Of a DNA stretch of 64,000 nt, positions 1-9,716 are shown piece by piece. The notes below the pieces were generated by a model, which was not told where the DNA came from, searched no databases, and worked only from the letters and a program-made list of their open reading frames with translations. The number at the start of each line of letters is the position of its first letter. Within the stretch, counting starts at the first letter, position 1. This DNA comes from Heliocidaris erythrogramma (lineage: Eukaryota; Echinodermata; Echinoidea; Camarodonta; Echinometridae), in contig CM046869.1 of NCBI GenBank assembly GCA_025617745.1, positions 8,234,668 to 8,298,667 on the forward strand. Direction: 5' to 3'. The translations under genes and the position numbers were made by a program.

Positions 1-1227
1 TTTCCCCAAACTGGAAACTCTAGATATTAGTTACAATCAACTGTTCTTTGTAAGTACTCGTATATTTGATTTGAACAGAATTAGAGGCCTGATATGCGAT
101 GGAAATTTCTTATCAGTTTTGCCACATTCGCCTCAATTAATGGGGCTTTCTGCTCAACGAAACAGAATCCGTGCATTAACTGACGTTTCATTTATCACTT
201 CTCCTTCACATGTTGGAATTAACACCACTGTAGATCATGTTTACTGTATGTTAATAGAACTAATGTTAGATTGTATCTTGATTTCTTATATACAATCGTT
301 CACATTTGATGTTTGTTCCAGGATCAAAGTCCTATCCTTGTCTAACAATCCCATTACAGAGGTGGAAGTAAAATCATTCCAAAACCTCCCCCAACTTGTA
401 ACACTCGCGCTATCCCATACAATGCTCGGTGACACGTTCTTCAGGCAGTTCTTTTCCAGTATAAACCAGACAAAGGTTTATGTATTGCACTTGGATAACG
501 TCACCCTGTCGCGTCTAGAATACGCATTCGCACTGTCAATGGTATGGAGAGGAGTGTTCCTGCGATACAACTCATTTAAGACTGTCCCGCTGCTAGTGAA
601 ATCTGAACATGTTAGAGATGTCGACCTATCTTTTAATGACATTAGTACCCTGCAGGAGGACTCTTTTGAGTATTGCACAGGGATTGAGTATATAGATCTA
701 AAGAACAATGCAATCACAAGCATAAACTCACATGCATTTTAATAGATCCAACCTGCAACTCTTGAATATAGACCTCCAGAACAATCGCATTCACTTCATC
801 GGTCAAAATGTCTTTGGAAAGCTCTGTCACTTTTCTCTGCTACTCAGTAATAATCACTTGGTCAACATTCCGCCTTCGAGTCTACCGCCTCTCTCTCGCT
901 CCATCTCTTTTGATGGTAACCCATGGTCATGTGACTGTGCACTATGGCCTCTTCGTGAATGGTATCTGAACTCCACGGATACAAACCAGGAATTGTCCTG
1001 TTGGACCCCAGAGTCTTCGTGAAAAGAATCTCTCATTACTGGCAGAAGATGACTTGTGCCCACTGATCACTGTCACAAGCAACCGAAGTCAAGATTTGGA
1101 TAAGGGGGTTACAATGAGTGTTACTGATTTGATTATTACGAATAATGGAATAAAGAAATTAGCGTTAAATCGCCATTTTCGATTCCTCGCTGGAACAGTT
1201 TTTATGTTGGAACTGATCTTATCTTAA
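1..1227 (+). pseudogene. Truncated and frameshifted copy of the LRR receptor-like gene
   Basis: This is the 3' part of a leucine-rich-repeat gene; its 5' part lies left of the window. It aligns base for base with 5321-6545, starting at the same HFPKLETL repeat, and I noticed only about twenty substitutions. Two small changes break the frame. Near 738-745 four extra bases create a stop at 740-742. Near 1012 two bases are missing relative to the intact copy, giving a stop at 1020-1022. The terminal stop of the intact gene is still recognisable around 1225. The cysteine-rich LRRCT cap is kept but falls in a shifted frame. The high similarity suggests a recent duplication and recent loss. This is a host gene remnant, not a transposon. 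It could in principle encode a short LRR fragment up to residue 223 of the open stretch, but a pseudogene is more likely. Confidence 0.85.
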
Positions 1228-2396
1228 ATCTTTACACCCGTTGCACTCTGGATATGCACTGACATTTCACTGTTTTTCTCTCGTGTTATTATTAAATTTT
1301 GTCTATTTTAAATTTAATGACATACTTAAAAGTACTTGAAATTAGTATTTCCCAATGGCGTCGCTAAATCATTTACAAGAAAATAACATAATATTCGCCA
1401 TTGAAGAACTTATTAAACTTACTTTAAAGAAATGACTGTAGATTTTGACAAAGACTTGCACCTTGGACACTACTCAATATTACACTATGTGAATTCAAAC
1501 TGAATTGAATGAATCACTTTAGAGTTGGAAAAGTAAAGACTATTTCATACGGGGCAGCTTTGCCTGACGTATAAAGCCCATCGCACATTATATGAGCAGT
1601 CTGCAATCCGATTTCGGAAGAAAATGTAATAGCATTTGACGTAAACATTTGAACGCATAAATTATTTTTGATTGAGGTTTTGAATAGTATAGGCCTAAAT
1701 ATTTATAAATCGAAAAGACGGCCTATTGCGAGTTTTCTAATCGGAGGAAAGGCCAAATCGTCCCCGATTTGTGGTGACGTCAGAGCAGTCCGACGATTGT
1801 CTACGATTTGAAACAGATTTGGCCCCTATTCCGGGTATGAGGCTGACAATGCACCAAAACCTTATGTTTATTATTGGCATTAATGTCAACAACCTGAATC
1901 AAGTAGATTTTTGTTAAAATGACTATACTTAACCACATGCTGCAAAGAGGATATTCCAGAATTGGATATAAAACCTTATGGCATTGAATGGGGATCTGTC
2001 GTCTAAACCAATAACAATTAAAAAGAAAGAGAAGATTGAGTTTGATTGCTTGAAATTAACATTTATTTCCTTCTCATCGGTACAATGTTATAAACAAAGG
2101 ATCGTAGCAATGTGATGAAAATATAGTACAATACAATAAATAATTCAGAAAATAGAATGAGGCGAAAACCCGGAAAACAAAGTATGTGCTGGGAACGCAC
2201 TTAGCAATTAAACCAAAGTTACTGAAAGAACGTGAGGAAATAAATTAATGCCTGTTAGTGACGCCAATGACTTTACATTTCACACTTTAAAAAATTGAAT
2301 CCCAATTTTCTATACAACAGAAGAAAGCTGGTTATATTTAAGAATCCTAACGAGCGTACTGAAATGTCAGTGAACTTCAGAAACTGTTCACAATAC

Positions 2397-2545
2397 CAGG
2401 TCAATACCCTCTTCAAAGGCGAATCCGCAGTGGCGTATGATGGAATTGATAGATAGGTGGAGGACTCCCCTCTTGAGCACAGGGGGATGCACAGTACCTG
2501 AAAACTACAGGCGATGAAGACACATCGCAATTGATTTTATCTCAT
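2397..2545 (+). repeat. Dispersed repeat, copy A (pair with 3232-3375)
   Basis: Both copies share the order 'caat(a/g)ccctctt', 'aatccgcagtggcgta', a run of 'ttgata', 'cccctct' and 'acctg(a/g)aaaac' over about 145 bases, with clear divergence. The repeat is non-coding and lies between the two LRR gene copies. Confidence 0.6.
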
Positions 2546-2563
2546 CTACTGGGCCTTCAAAAA

Positions 2564-3104
2564 ATGTGTGTGCGTGTGTGTGTGTGTGTGTGTGTGGGGG
2601 GAGGGGGGGGGGGGGGTCATCCTATACTATATACGTCAGTACATTACGGCGTAACGCTAATTTAGTCCCCTATATTTTACTCCCGATTGATCAGATTGAT
2701 ATCAATGAACCAAAGTTAAGTGAGAGAAGCTTAATGTGCGTAGCAGTGGCGTAGTATGTGTCCAGCTATTTCGGGGGCACGGGCTTCATGTGGGAGGAGG
2801 GGGGGGGGGGGGGGGGACACCGGTCTTACTTTTAGTGATAAGCGAATTTGCAAGGCCGCTATTCGAGAGAAGTGGTCCTATCTTCCTCTTCATCCATTTC
2901 CTATGGCCCTTTCCTTTTCTCTGTAACTATCTTTTTCCCCGGTTTTTTGTTTTTGTTTTTGTTTTTTGTTTGTTTTTGTTGTTTCTTTGTTGTTTCTTTG
3001 TTGTTTTTTGGTTTGTTTTTTGTTTTTTATTTATTTATTTATTTTTTTATTTTTTTTTATTTTTTTTATTTTTATTATTTTTTTTTTTTTTTTGGGGGGG
3101 GGGG
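2564..3104. repeat. Low-complexity block: TG repeat, G runs, T-rich tract
   Basis: A TG repeat runs into a G run (2564-2616). A second G run lies at 2796-2816. A long T-rich tract at 2935-3104 with interspersed G and A ends in another G run. The open frames across this block are products of the base composition, not genes. Confidence 0.9.
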
Positions 3105-3231
3105 GTCTTACTCCGGAGTCATTTTCGTAAACAACTAAAAAAAAAAACACAAAGCATTATGGTGGCGGAGTGGGGACGTGCCCCGTCCCCCGTATCTACC
3201 CAACTGATGCGTAATGTAGGATGTCAACAAA

Positions 3232-3375
3232 AGCAGTTCAATGCCCTCTTAAAATGCTAATCCGCAGTGGCGTACATGACATTGATACAATATGTATTGA
3301 AATCCCCTCTCGACGGGGTTGCATGATGTACCTGGAAAACTCTACGCAATGTAGACTCAGTTTGGCCATTAAATA
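3232..3375 (+). repeat. Dispersed repeat, copy B (pair with 2397-2545)
   Basis: This is the second, diverged copy of the repeat described at 2397, in the same orientation, about 240 bases upstream of the LRR coding exon. Confidence 0.6.
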
Positions 3376-3650
3376 GTGGTGGACGGGCGTACACCTGCTC
3401 CGTATTATGCTTGATACACTATTGCATCAGCTTGGGGGAACGCTGATGTGGGCTCTACATTCTAATCTCGATCAATGTCATTGAACTAATGTGACAGCGA
3501 AAGTCTTTATAGTTATCTTATGCAAAAGATTGGAAATGGTATAATATTTGTGTTTAAAAGCAGATTTCGCGAATTGATTTCGTCATTTCCACCAAGTTCC
3601 TGTCTGTTTCACCCAGGGTGCGTCCATTGAAACTCGAATCCTTTGCCAAG

Positions 3651-6545
3651 ATGGGAAAGTATCTAATCTGTTCAGAGAAACGTACTAAACTTGGCAGAGT
3701 ATTTACAGCACTTGTTCTGTTTTTTCTATTCCCAGAACTCCCTCAGGTGGAGCCAGGAAGAGGGCGATGTCCAAGTTCTTGTGAATGTACAAAGATCGGC
3801 CATGTCCTTTGCCGAAGTATACTATTGACTGACCTCCCGATACCAGTTCACATTCCTCTTGAGACCATCAATTTTGATCTGAGTCGGAATAGTATTCGCT
3901 TGATCAGGACTGAATCCTTCCCTAATCTGACCCTCCTTCATACTTTGAATTTAGACTTCAATGCCATATCGAGAATTGAGCCGTTCGCTTTCAAGAACAT
4001 GCTAAACTTGTCCTCTTTGTTCCTGTCAAACAATCTCCTTGATGAGTCGACTTTCATCGCTTTTCTCCCAAGAGGACTAATTTTCTTGGATATAGATTCC
4101 AATTTCCTCCAGACATTAGGTATTGTCGATTCTCCAGGAGCATCCGTAACCATGGTAACGAAACTGTACACATCCTCCAACTTCATAAGAAAGTTTTCAA
4201 ACATTAGAATACTCGCCAAAAGACTCTGTGCGGTTTCATGTGGGCTTCGAGTCTTTGACGTTGACGTGTCCGTTAGCGCTTCTGCCGTGGAATCAATTTC
4301 CATGGCAAACAATCTCATCAGGTCTCTACCAGATCTACGTAGCCTCATTCGGCTTACTCATCTGGATCTTACCAACAACCTGATTCAACAAACTGCTTGG
4401 TATCTACCGCAAAAACTGGTCAGTATTTATCTGCACAACAATCAGCTGAGTTCTGTCCCAATGTCCTGGCTATCCGGGGACCTGACCCACCTGAAATTAC
4501 GTGGAAATCCATTTCAGTCTTTTCACGGTGCCGCTCCTAGTGACAGCTTCTTGCATACAATTGATTTAAGCAATAGTTTACTTCACGAAGTGCCCCTTAT
4601 GCCTGTAATGAAATCTCTTGCCAGGCTGTCACTCTCATATAACAAGCTCCAGGGCATATTCCATCTAAACAAAACGTCATTGCCAAATATCAAAGGGCTT
4701 TATCTTGATTATAATGACTTAACAAATTTTGCCGTATTACAAACTGGGAATCCGCATTTGCCAAGTCAGGATTACGAGGAAGTCCATTCCTTATTATATT
4801 TGAGACTTAATGGAAATAAATTACGTGACGTAAATTTCCTCAGCTCTCTTCCAAACCTGCAAAACCTTTATATGGGTGAGAATGAACTGATGATATTTAA
4901 CAGACACAACGCCTCGCACTTTCCCGCACTGAGGTACATATACCTAAATAAAAATAAAATATCGTTGTTCGAAGGTTTTGAGAATCTTCCCTCCCTGGAA
5001 CACCTTTCCCTATCTGATAATCATGTTACGTACATCAGTCCGACAGCTCTCCGAGGATGTGATATGCTAAGACGTCTTTACCTGGATGGCAACAGACTTG
5101 TTGAAGTTCCACTCATATCAGCTTCGTCACTTTTAATTCTCTACCTCAGTAGAAATGCTATTACAGAAGTACTGCCAAGTGATCTGGATTTCAAATTCCT
5201 TGTAGAACTTGATCTTTCAGGAAATGGGCTAACGAGTGTAAGGTTAAACGGTAGCCTGTCTCTTATGAAAGTTTCTTTACACAACAATAATCTGTCAACC
5301 CTAGAAGGCATAGATCAACATTTCCCCAAACTGGAAACTCTAGATATTAGTTACAATCAACTGTTCTTTGTAAGTACTCGTATATTTGATTTGAACAGAA
5401 TTACAGGCCTGATATGCGATGGAAATTTCTTATCAGTTTTGCCACATTCGCCTCAATTAATGGGGCTTTCTGCTCAACGAAATAGAATCCGTGCATTAAC
5501 TAACGTTTCATTTATCACTTCTCCTTCACATGTTGGAATTAACACCACTGTAGATCATGTTTACTGTATGTTAATAGAACTAATGTTAGATTGTAACTTG
5601 ATTTCGTATATACAATCGTTCACATTTGATGTTTGTTCCAGGATCAAAGTCCTATCCTTGTCTAACAATCCCATTACAGAGGTGGAAGTAAAATCATTCC
5701 AAAACCTCCCCCAACTTGTAACACTCTCGCTATCCCATACAATGCTCGGTGACACGTTCTTCAGGCAGTTCTTTTCCAGTATAAACCAGACAAAGTTTTA
5801 TGTATTGCACTTGGATAACGTCAACCTGTCGCGTCTAGAATACGCATTTGCACTGTCAATGGTATGGAGAGGAGTGTTCCTGCGATACAACTCATTTAAG
5901 ACTGTCCCGTTGCTAGTGAAATCTGAACATGTTAGAGATGTCGACCTATCCTTTAATGACATTAGTACCCTGCAGGAGGACTCTTTTGAGTATTGCACAG
6001 GGATTGAGTCTATAGATCTAAAGAACAATGCAATCACAAGCATAAACTCACATGCATTTAGATCAAACCTGCAACTCTTGAATATAGACCTCCAGAACAA
6101 TCGCATTCACTTCATTGGTCAAAATGTCTTTGGAAAGCTCGGTCACTTTTCTCTGCTACTCAGTAATAATCACTTGGTCAACATTCCGCCTTCGAGTCTA
6201 CCGCCTCTCTCTCGCTCCATCTCTTTTGATGGTAACCCATGGTCATGTGACTGTGCACTATGGCCTCTTCGTGAATGGTATCTGAACTCCTCGGATAGAA
6301 ACCAGGAATTGTCCTGTTGGACCCCAGAGATTCTTCGTGGAAAGAATCTCTCATTACTGACAGACGATGACTTGTGCCCACTGATCACTGTCACAAGCAA
6401 CCGAAGTCAAGATTTGGATAAGGGGGTTACAATGAGTGTTACTGATTTGATTATTACGAATAAGGGAATAGAGAAATTAGCGTTAAATCGCCATTTTCGA
6501 TTCCTCGCTGGAACAGTTTTTATGTTGGAACTGATCTTATCTTAA
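3651..6545 (+). CDS. Leucine-rich-repeat receptor-like ectodomain protein without TIR domain
   Basis: The protein is 964 residues from the chosen ATG. The frame is open from 3618, but 3618 is a GTG and an acceptor-like 'tttcacccag' sits just before it, so an upstream 5' UTR exon is likely and ATG 3651 is the first in-frame methionine. A hydrophobic stretch (ALVLFFLF, near residue 20) can serve as a signal peptide. It is followed by an LRRNT cap with the CPSSCEC cysteines, more than twenty LRRs of the LxxLxLxxN type, and an LRRCT cap (NPWSCDC, later LSCW and DLCPL). About 55 residues follow, ending in a short hydrophobic tail (FMLELILS). Family knowledge: sea urchin Toll-like receptors are often intronless with this ectodomain, but they continue into a membrane segment and a TIR domain. 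I see no TIR here or within the next kilobases. The product is either secreted, weakly GPI-like, or a truncated TLR. Both tandem copies share the same end. Recognition of a microbial or developmental ligand is inference. Confidence 0.85.
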   Translation: MGKYLICSEKRTKLGRVFTALVLFFLFPELPQVEPGRGRCPSSCECTKIGHVLCRSILLTDLPIPVHIPLETINFDLSRNSIRLIRTESFPNLTLLHTLNLDFNAISRIEPFAFKNMLNLSSLFLSNNLLDESTFIAFLPRGLIFLDIDSNFLQTLGIVDSPGASVTMVTKLYTSSNFIRKFSNIRILAKRLCAVSCGLRVFDVDVSVSASAVESISMANNLIRSLPDLRSLIRLTHLDLTNNLIQQTAWYLPQKLVSIYLHNNQLSSVPMSWLSGDLTHLKLRGNPFQSFHGAAPSDSFLHTIDLSNSLLHEVPLMPVMKSLARLSLSYNKLQGIFHLNKTSLPNIKGLYLDYNDLTNFAVLQTGNPHLPSQDYEEVHSLLYLRLNGNKLRDVNFLSSLPNLQNLYMGENELMIFNRHNASHFPALRYIYLNKNKISLFEGFENLPSLEHLSLSDNHVTYISPTALRGCDMLRRLYLDGNRLVEVPLISASSLLILYLSRNAITEVLPSDLDFKFLVELDLSGNGLTSVRLNGSLSLMKVSLHNNNLSTLEGIDQHFPKLETLDISYNQLFFVSTRIFDLNRITGLICDGNFLSVLPHSPQLMGLSAQRNRIRALTNVSFITSPSHVGINTTVDHVYCMLIELMLDCNLISYIQSFTFDVCSRIKVLSLSNNPITEVEVKSFQNLPQLVTLSLSHTMLGDTFFRQFFSSINQTKFYVLHLDNVNLSRLEYAFALSMVWRGVFLRYNSFKTVPLLVKSEHVRDVDLSFNDISTLQEDSFEYCTGIESIDLKNNAITSINSHAFRSNLQLLNIDLQNNRIHFIGQNVFGKLGHFSLLLSNNHLVNIPPSSLPPLSRSISFDGNPWSCDCALWPLREWYLNSSDRNQELSCWTPEILRGKNLSLLTDDDLCPLITVTSNRSQDLDKGVTMSVTDLIITNKGIEKLALNRHFRFLAGTVFMLELILS

Positions 6546-7220
6546 ATCTTTACACCCGTTGAACTCTGGATATCCACTGACATTTCACTGTTTTTCTCTC
6601 GTGTTATTATTAAATTTTATCTATTTTAAATTTAATGACATACTTAAAAGTACTTGAAATTAGTATTTCCCACTGGCGTCGCTAAATCATTTGGAAGAAT
6701 ATAACATAACATTCGCCATTGAAGAACTTATTAAACTTACTTTAAAGAAATGACTGTAGATTTTGACAAAGACTTGCACCTTGGACACTACTCAATATTA
6801 CACTATGTGAATTCAAACTGAATTTAATGAATTACTTTAGAGTTGGAAAAGTAAAGACCGTTTCATACGGGGCATCTTTGCCTGACCTATAAAGCCCATC
6901 GCACATTATATGAGCAGTCTGCAATCCGATTTCGGAAGAAAATGTAATAACATTTAATGTAAACATTTGAACGCATAAATTATTTTTGATTGAGGTTCTG
7001 AATAGTATAGGCCTAAATATTTTCTAATCGGAGGAAAGGCCAAATCGTCCCCGAGTTGTGGTGACGTCAGAGCAGTCCGACGATTGTCTACGATTTGAAA
7101 CAGATTTGGCCCCTATTCCGGGTATGAGGCTGACAACGCACCAAAACCTTATGTTTATTATTGACATTAATGTCAACAACCTGAATCAAGTAGATTTTTG
7201 TTAAAATGACTATACTTAAC
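5321..7220 (+). repeat. Right copy of a ~1.9-kb tandem segmental duplication (left copy 1-1933)
   Basis: Positions 1-1933 and 5321-7220 match almost continuously, through the LRR coding end and about 680 bases of 3' flank. The left copy has about 34 extra bases near 1704-1737 that the right copy lacks. Similarity stops abruptly after the shared 'tatacttaac', where the right copy runs into the 41-bp minisatellite and the left copy runs into unrelated sequence. The left limit cannot be seen because the window starts inside the left copy. Confidence 0.9.
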
Positions 7221-7705
7221 GTTTGACAGTTTATTTCCAAAATCGGATCGCAGTCGATCGTATAGTGTGCTGTGGGCTTAAAATCGGATCGCAGTCGATT
7301 ATATAATATGCGGTGTGTTTAAAATCGGATCGCAGTCAATCGTATATAGTGTGCAGTGGGCTTAAAATCAGATCGCTGTCGATCGTATAGTGTGCGGTGG
7401 GTTTAAAATCTGATCGCAGTCGATCGTATAGTGTGCGGTGGGTTTAAAATCTGATCGCAGTCGATCGTATAGTGTGCGGTGGGTTTAAAATCGGATCGCA
7501 GTCGATCGTATAGTGTGCTGTGGGTTTAAAATCGGATCACAGTCGATCGTATAGTGTACTTTGGCCCGCAGTCGATCGTATAGTGTGCTGTGAGTTTAAA
7601 ATCGGATCGCAGTCGATCGTATAGTGTGCTATGGGTTTAAAATCGGATCACAGTCGATCGTATAGTGTACTTTGGGCTTAAAATCAGATGTGTGCGGTGG
7701 GCTTA
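7221..7705. repeat. 41-bp minisatellite, about 11-12 units
   Basis: Units begin 'aaatcggatcgcagtcgatc' and continue 'gtatagtgtgcggtgggttt'. Most are 41 bases, with substitutions (ggatcg, tgatcg, ggatca), and two units are shortened near 7568 and 7690. An inverted, diverged unit is visible at about 6893-6932 (and 1565-1605 in the left copy), and a single degenerate unit at about 9115-9150. The array may therefore derive from the terminal repeat of a DNA element lying in the LRR gene's 3' flank. Confidence 0.9.
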
Positions 7706-9640
7706 CGGCGTCAGTGACTGGTGTGGTCTTCAAATGACTCGCCATGTGGGCTTGACTTCGTACACAAAATGAAAATTATTAATGAAAAGTGCACTATGCT
7801 TTTGATAAATGGCGAATGGGCTAATAATAATAATTGATCTACATGATTAATTAGAGCACTTCGAACAGACGCCTCGTGTGCGGTTACATCAGTGACCCCA
7901 TCAGTGACCCACAAATGTGAAACAGGCATCACAAATGCTTTCCCCCCCCCCCCCCTGCACCCAAAGCAATTTTAGGGGCAAAATGTCAAAGTTGGGTTTC
8001 CAGGGGGTCTGACACCATCTTTTAAACGGTGGAAAACTGGGGGGGGGGGGGGAAGTGACCCATTTTTCATGAAGGGCGTCGCACAACCCCTTTCCAAATG
8101 AGTGTTTGCCAGTTTTTTCGCACTTTTGTATTGTACAGTTATAGTGGTAATTTCATATACTATGCCATAGGCTGGATGAGCTGAAATGGAACCGATTTAG
8201 TGGTATTTATTTTATTGGGGGAGCTTTTATTGGCGACAACGTTCTTGTGAATGATTTAGATGGTCTAAGTAACTTAAAATAGCTAAAATCGCATGGGTTT
8301 GTGGGGTTTATACTTTCGAAACAGAATTGGCCTATTTATATTTTTAAAAATTCTGTCCTTAACAACAAATAGTTTGATGCATTTTACCCAGGACAGAGAA
8401 CAAAATCATCAAGAAACTTATGCAAAGAAACCGGACATTCACAAAGAAAAATGTATTTACGCCCCTTCGAGAACCCTATCTTGATGTATGTTACACCCTA
8501 AATTGTGGTTTATGAAATGGAAAACAAAAACATAAGAATCTTCCCCGATGGAGCCAATCTTTGTATTTTGCTTTAATTTTTGCTTCATTCCAGGCCAACT
8601 TTCTCTTCGATATCCGATTCTGATAACCATTACCGTATGATCGGGGGTTGCGTGTCAGGACATTAAACAAAGATGAACCTGTCAAATTTGCCGTTTGATT
8701 TTACTCAAAATAAGTGTCAAGCAACGTTAAAATCTTTTGATATTTGCAATTCATAATATTGTTAACATATTTGGTGAAAGACTGATAACAATTTGCACGA
8801 AAAGTTGTTCTATTTACTGTTCAAAAGTGACCTGTCCGGATAACCGGCCAACCCGTCCGGACACACAACGTGTGGGTGTCCTTTATCTCGGATTAGGTAT
8901 TCACATTTTCCAAAAGGCCAAATCGGCTTCAAATCTTAGTCGATCGCAAGATTGGTATGACGTCACTACGAATTGGAATTGAATTCGCTTTTATTCCTAC
9001 ACGGGGGCTCGGAATTTCGATTTGAGTATTCATACTACTATTCGGAAATTTAATCACGAAGATTTTACATGTTTGAAGGTTCATATCAAATGTTATAACA
9101 ACTTTTCCCAAAATAGCATCGTAGTCAGATCGTGCAGTGTGCGCCGGGCTTTAAAAAAAAAATACAAATAATTCACGAAGTTGTAATGTCCAATACACGC
9201 GTACTAATAACAAGGGCGCCAATTGAGTAGAAGAAGTGTATAAAATTACACCGTCACACGATATACCATAAAATTTGCTTCGATCCTATAGTTAGGTAAT
9301 TGGTTATTTTTTATTTTAAATTTGTGGTTATTGTTCATATGTTTCATAATTATATCGTTAATTTTAATTTCACTTACAATGTTGTTACGTACGTTTTGAA
9401 TCTGCGAAGTATCACGTTCGGTTTTATTAACCCGACCATATTTACATCTTCTCAAGTTCTTTTTAATTATTATTCTTTGTAAAGAATTATTTTGCTGCTT
9501 TCATGCTGCTTTAGTTCTGTTGTCTTTTGATTTTGTTGAATTGCTTACTATTGTTTATCTTATTTTGTTTGATTTAGCAATAAAAAGGCCAAGCACCGAA
9601 ATTTCACCAGTCTGGACCTGCTTCGTCTGTTCCATTATAA
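7706..9640. other. Intergenic, no gene seen
   Basis: The open frames here are short and have no recognisable domain. Visible structure: a C run (about 7940-7955) and a G run (about 8040-8053) of opposite sense roughly 100 bases apart, a short hairpin with 'gtccggataaccgg' arms near 8836-8862, and the degenerate minisatellite unit near 9115-9150. Confidence 0.6.
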
Positions 9641-9716
9641 TCTACTCTCTCTCTCTCTCTCTCTCACACACACTCACACACACACACACGCGCGCGCTCT
9701 TTTTTTTTCTTTTTAA
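9641..9716. repeat. CT/CA/CG microsatellite followed by T run
   Basis: A (ct)n stretch passes into (ac)n and then (cg)n, ending in a T-rich run at about 9700-9716. The T run is the expected plus-strand appearance of the poly(A) tail of the minus-strand LINE that follows. Confidence 0.85.

Noticed and set aside
2736-3260. 174-codon frame rich in F and L
   Set aside because: Produced by T-rich low-complexity DNA; no start context or homologue.
3938-6400. Minus-strand frames inside the LRR gene
   Set aside because: Shadows of the plus-strand repeats, which have clear LRR periodicity and caps.
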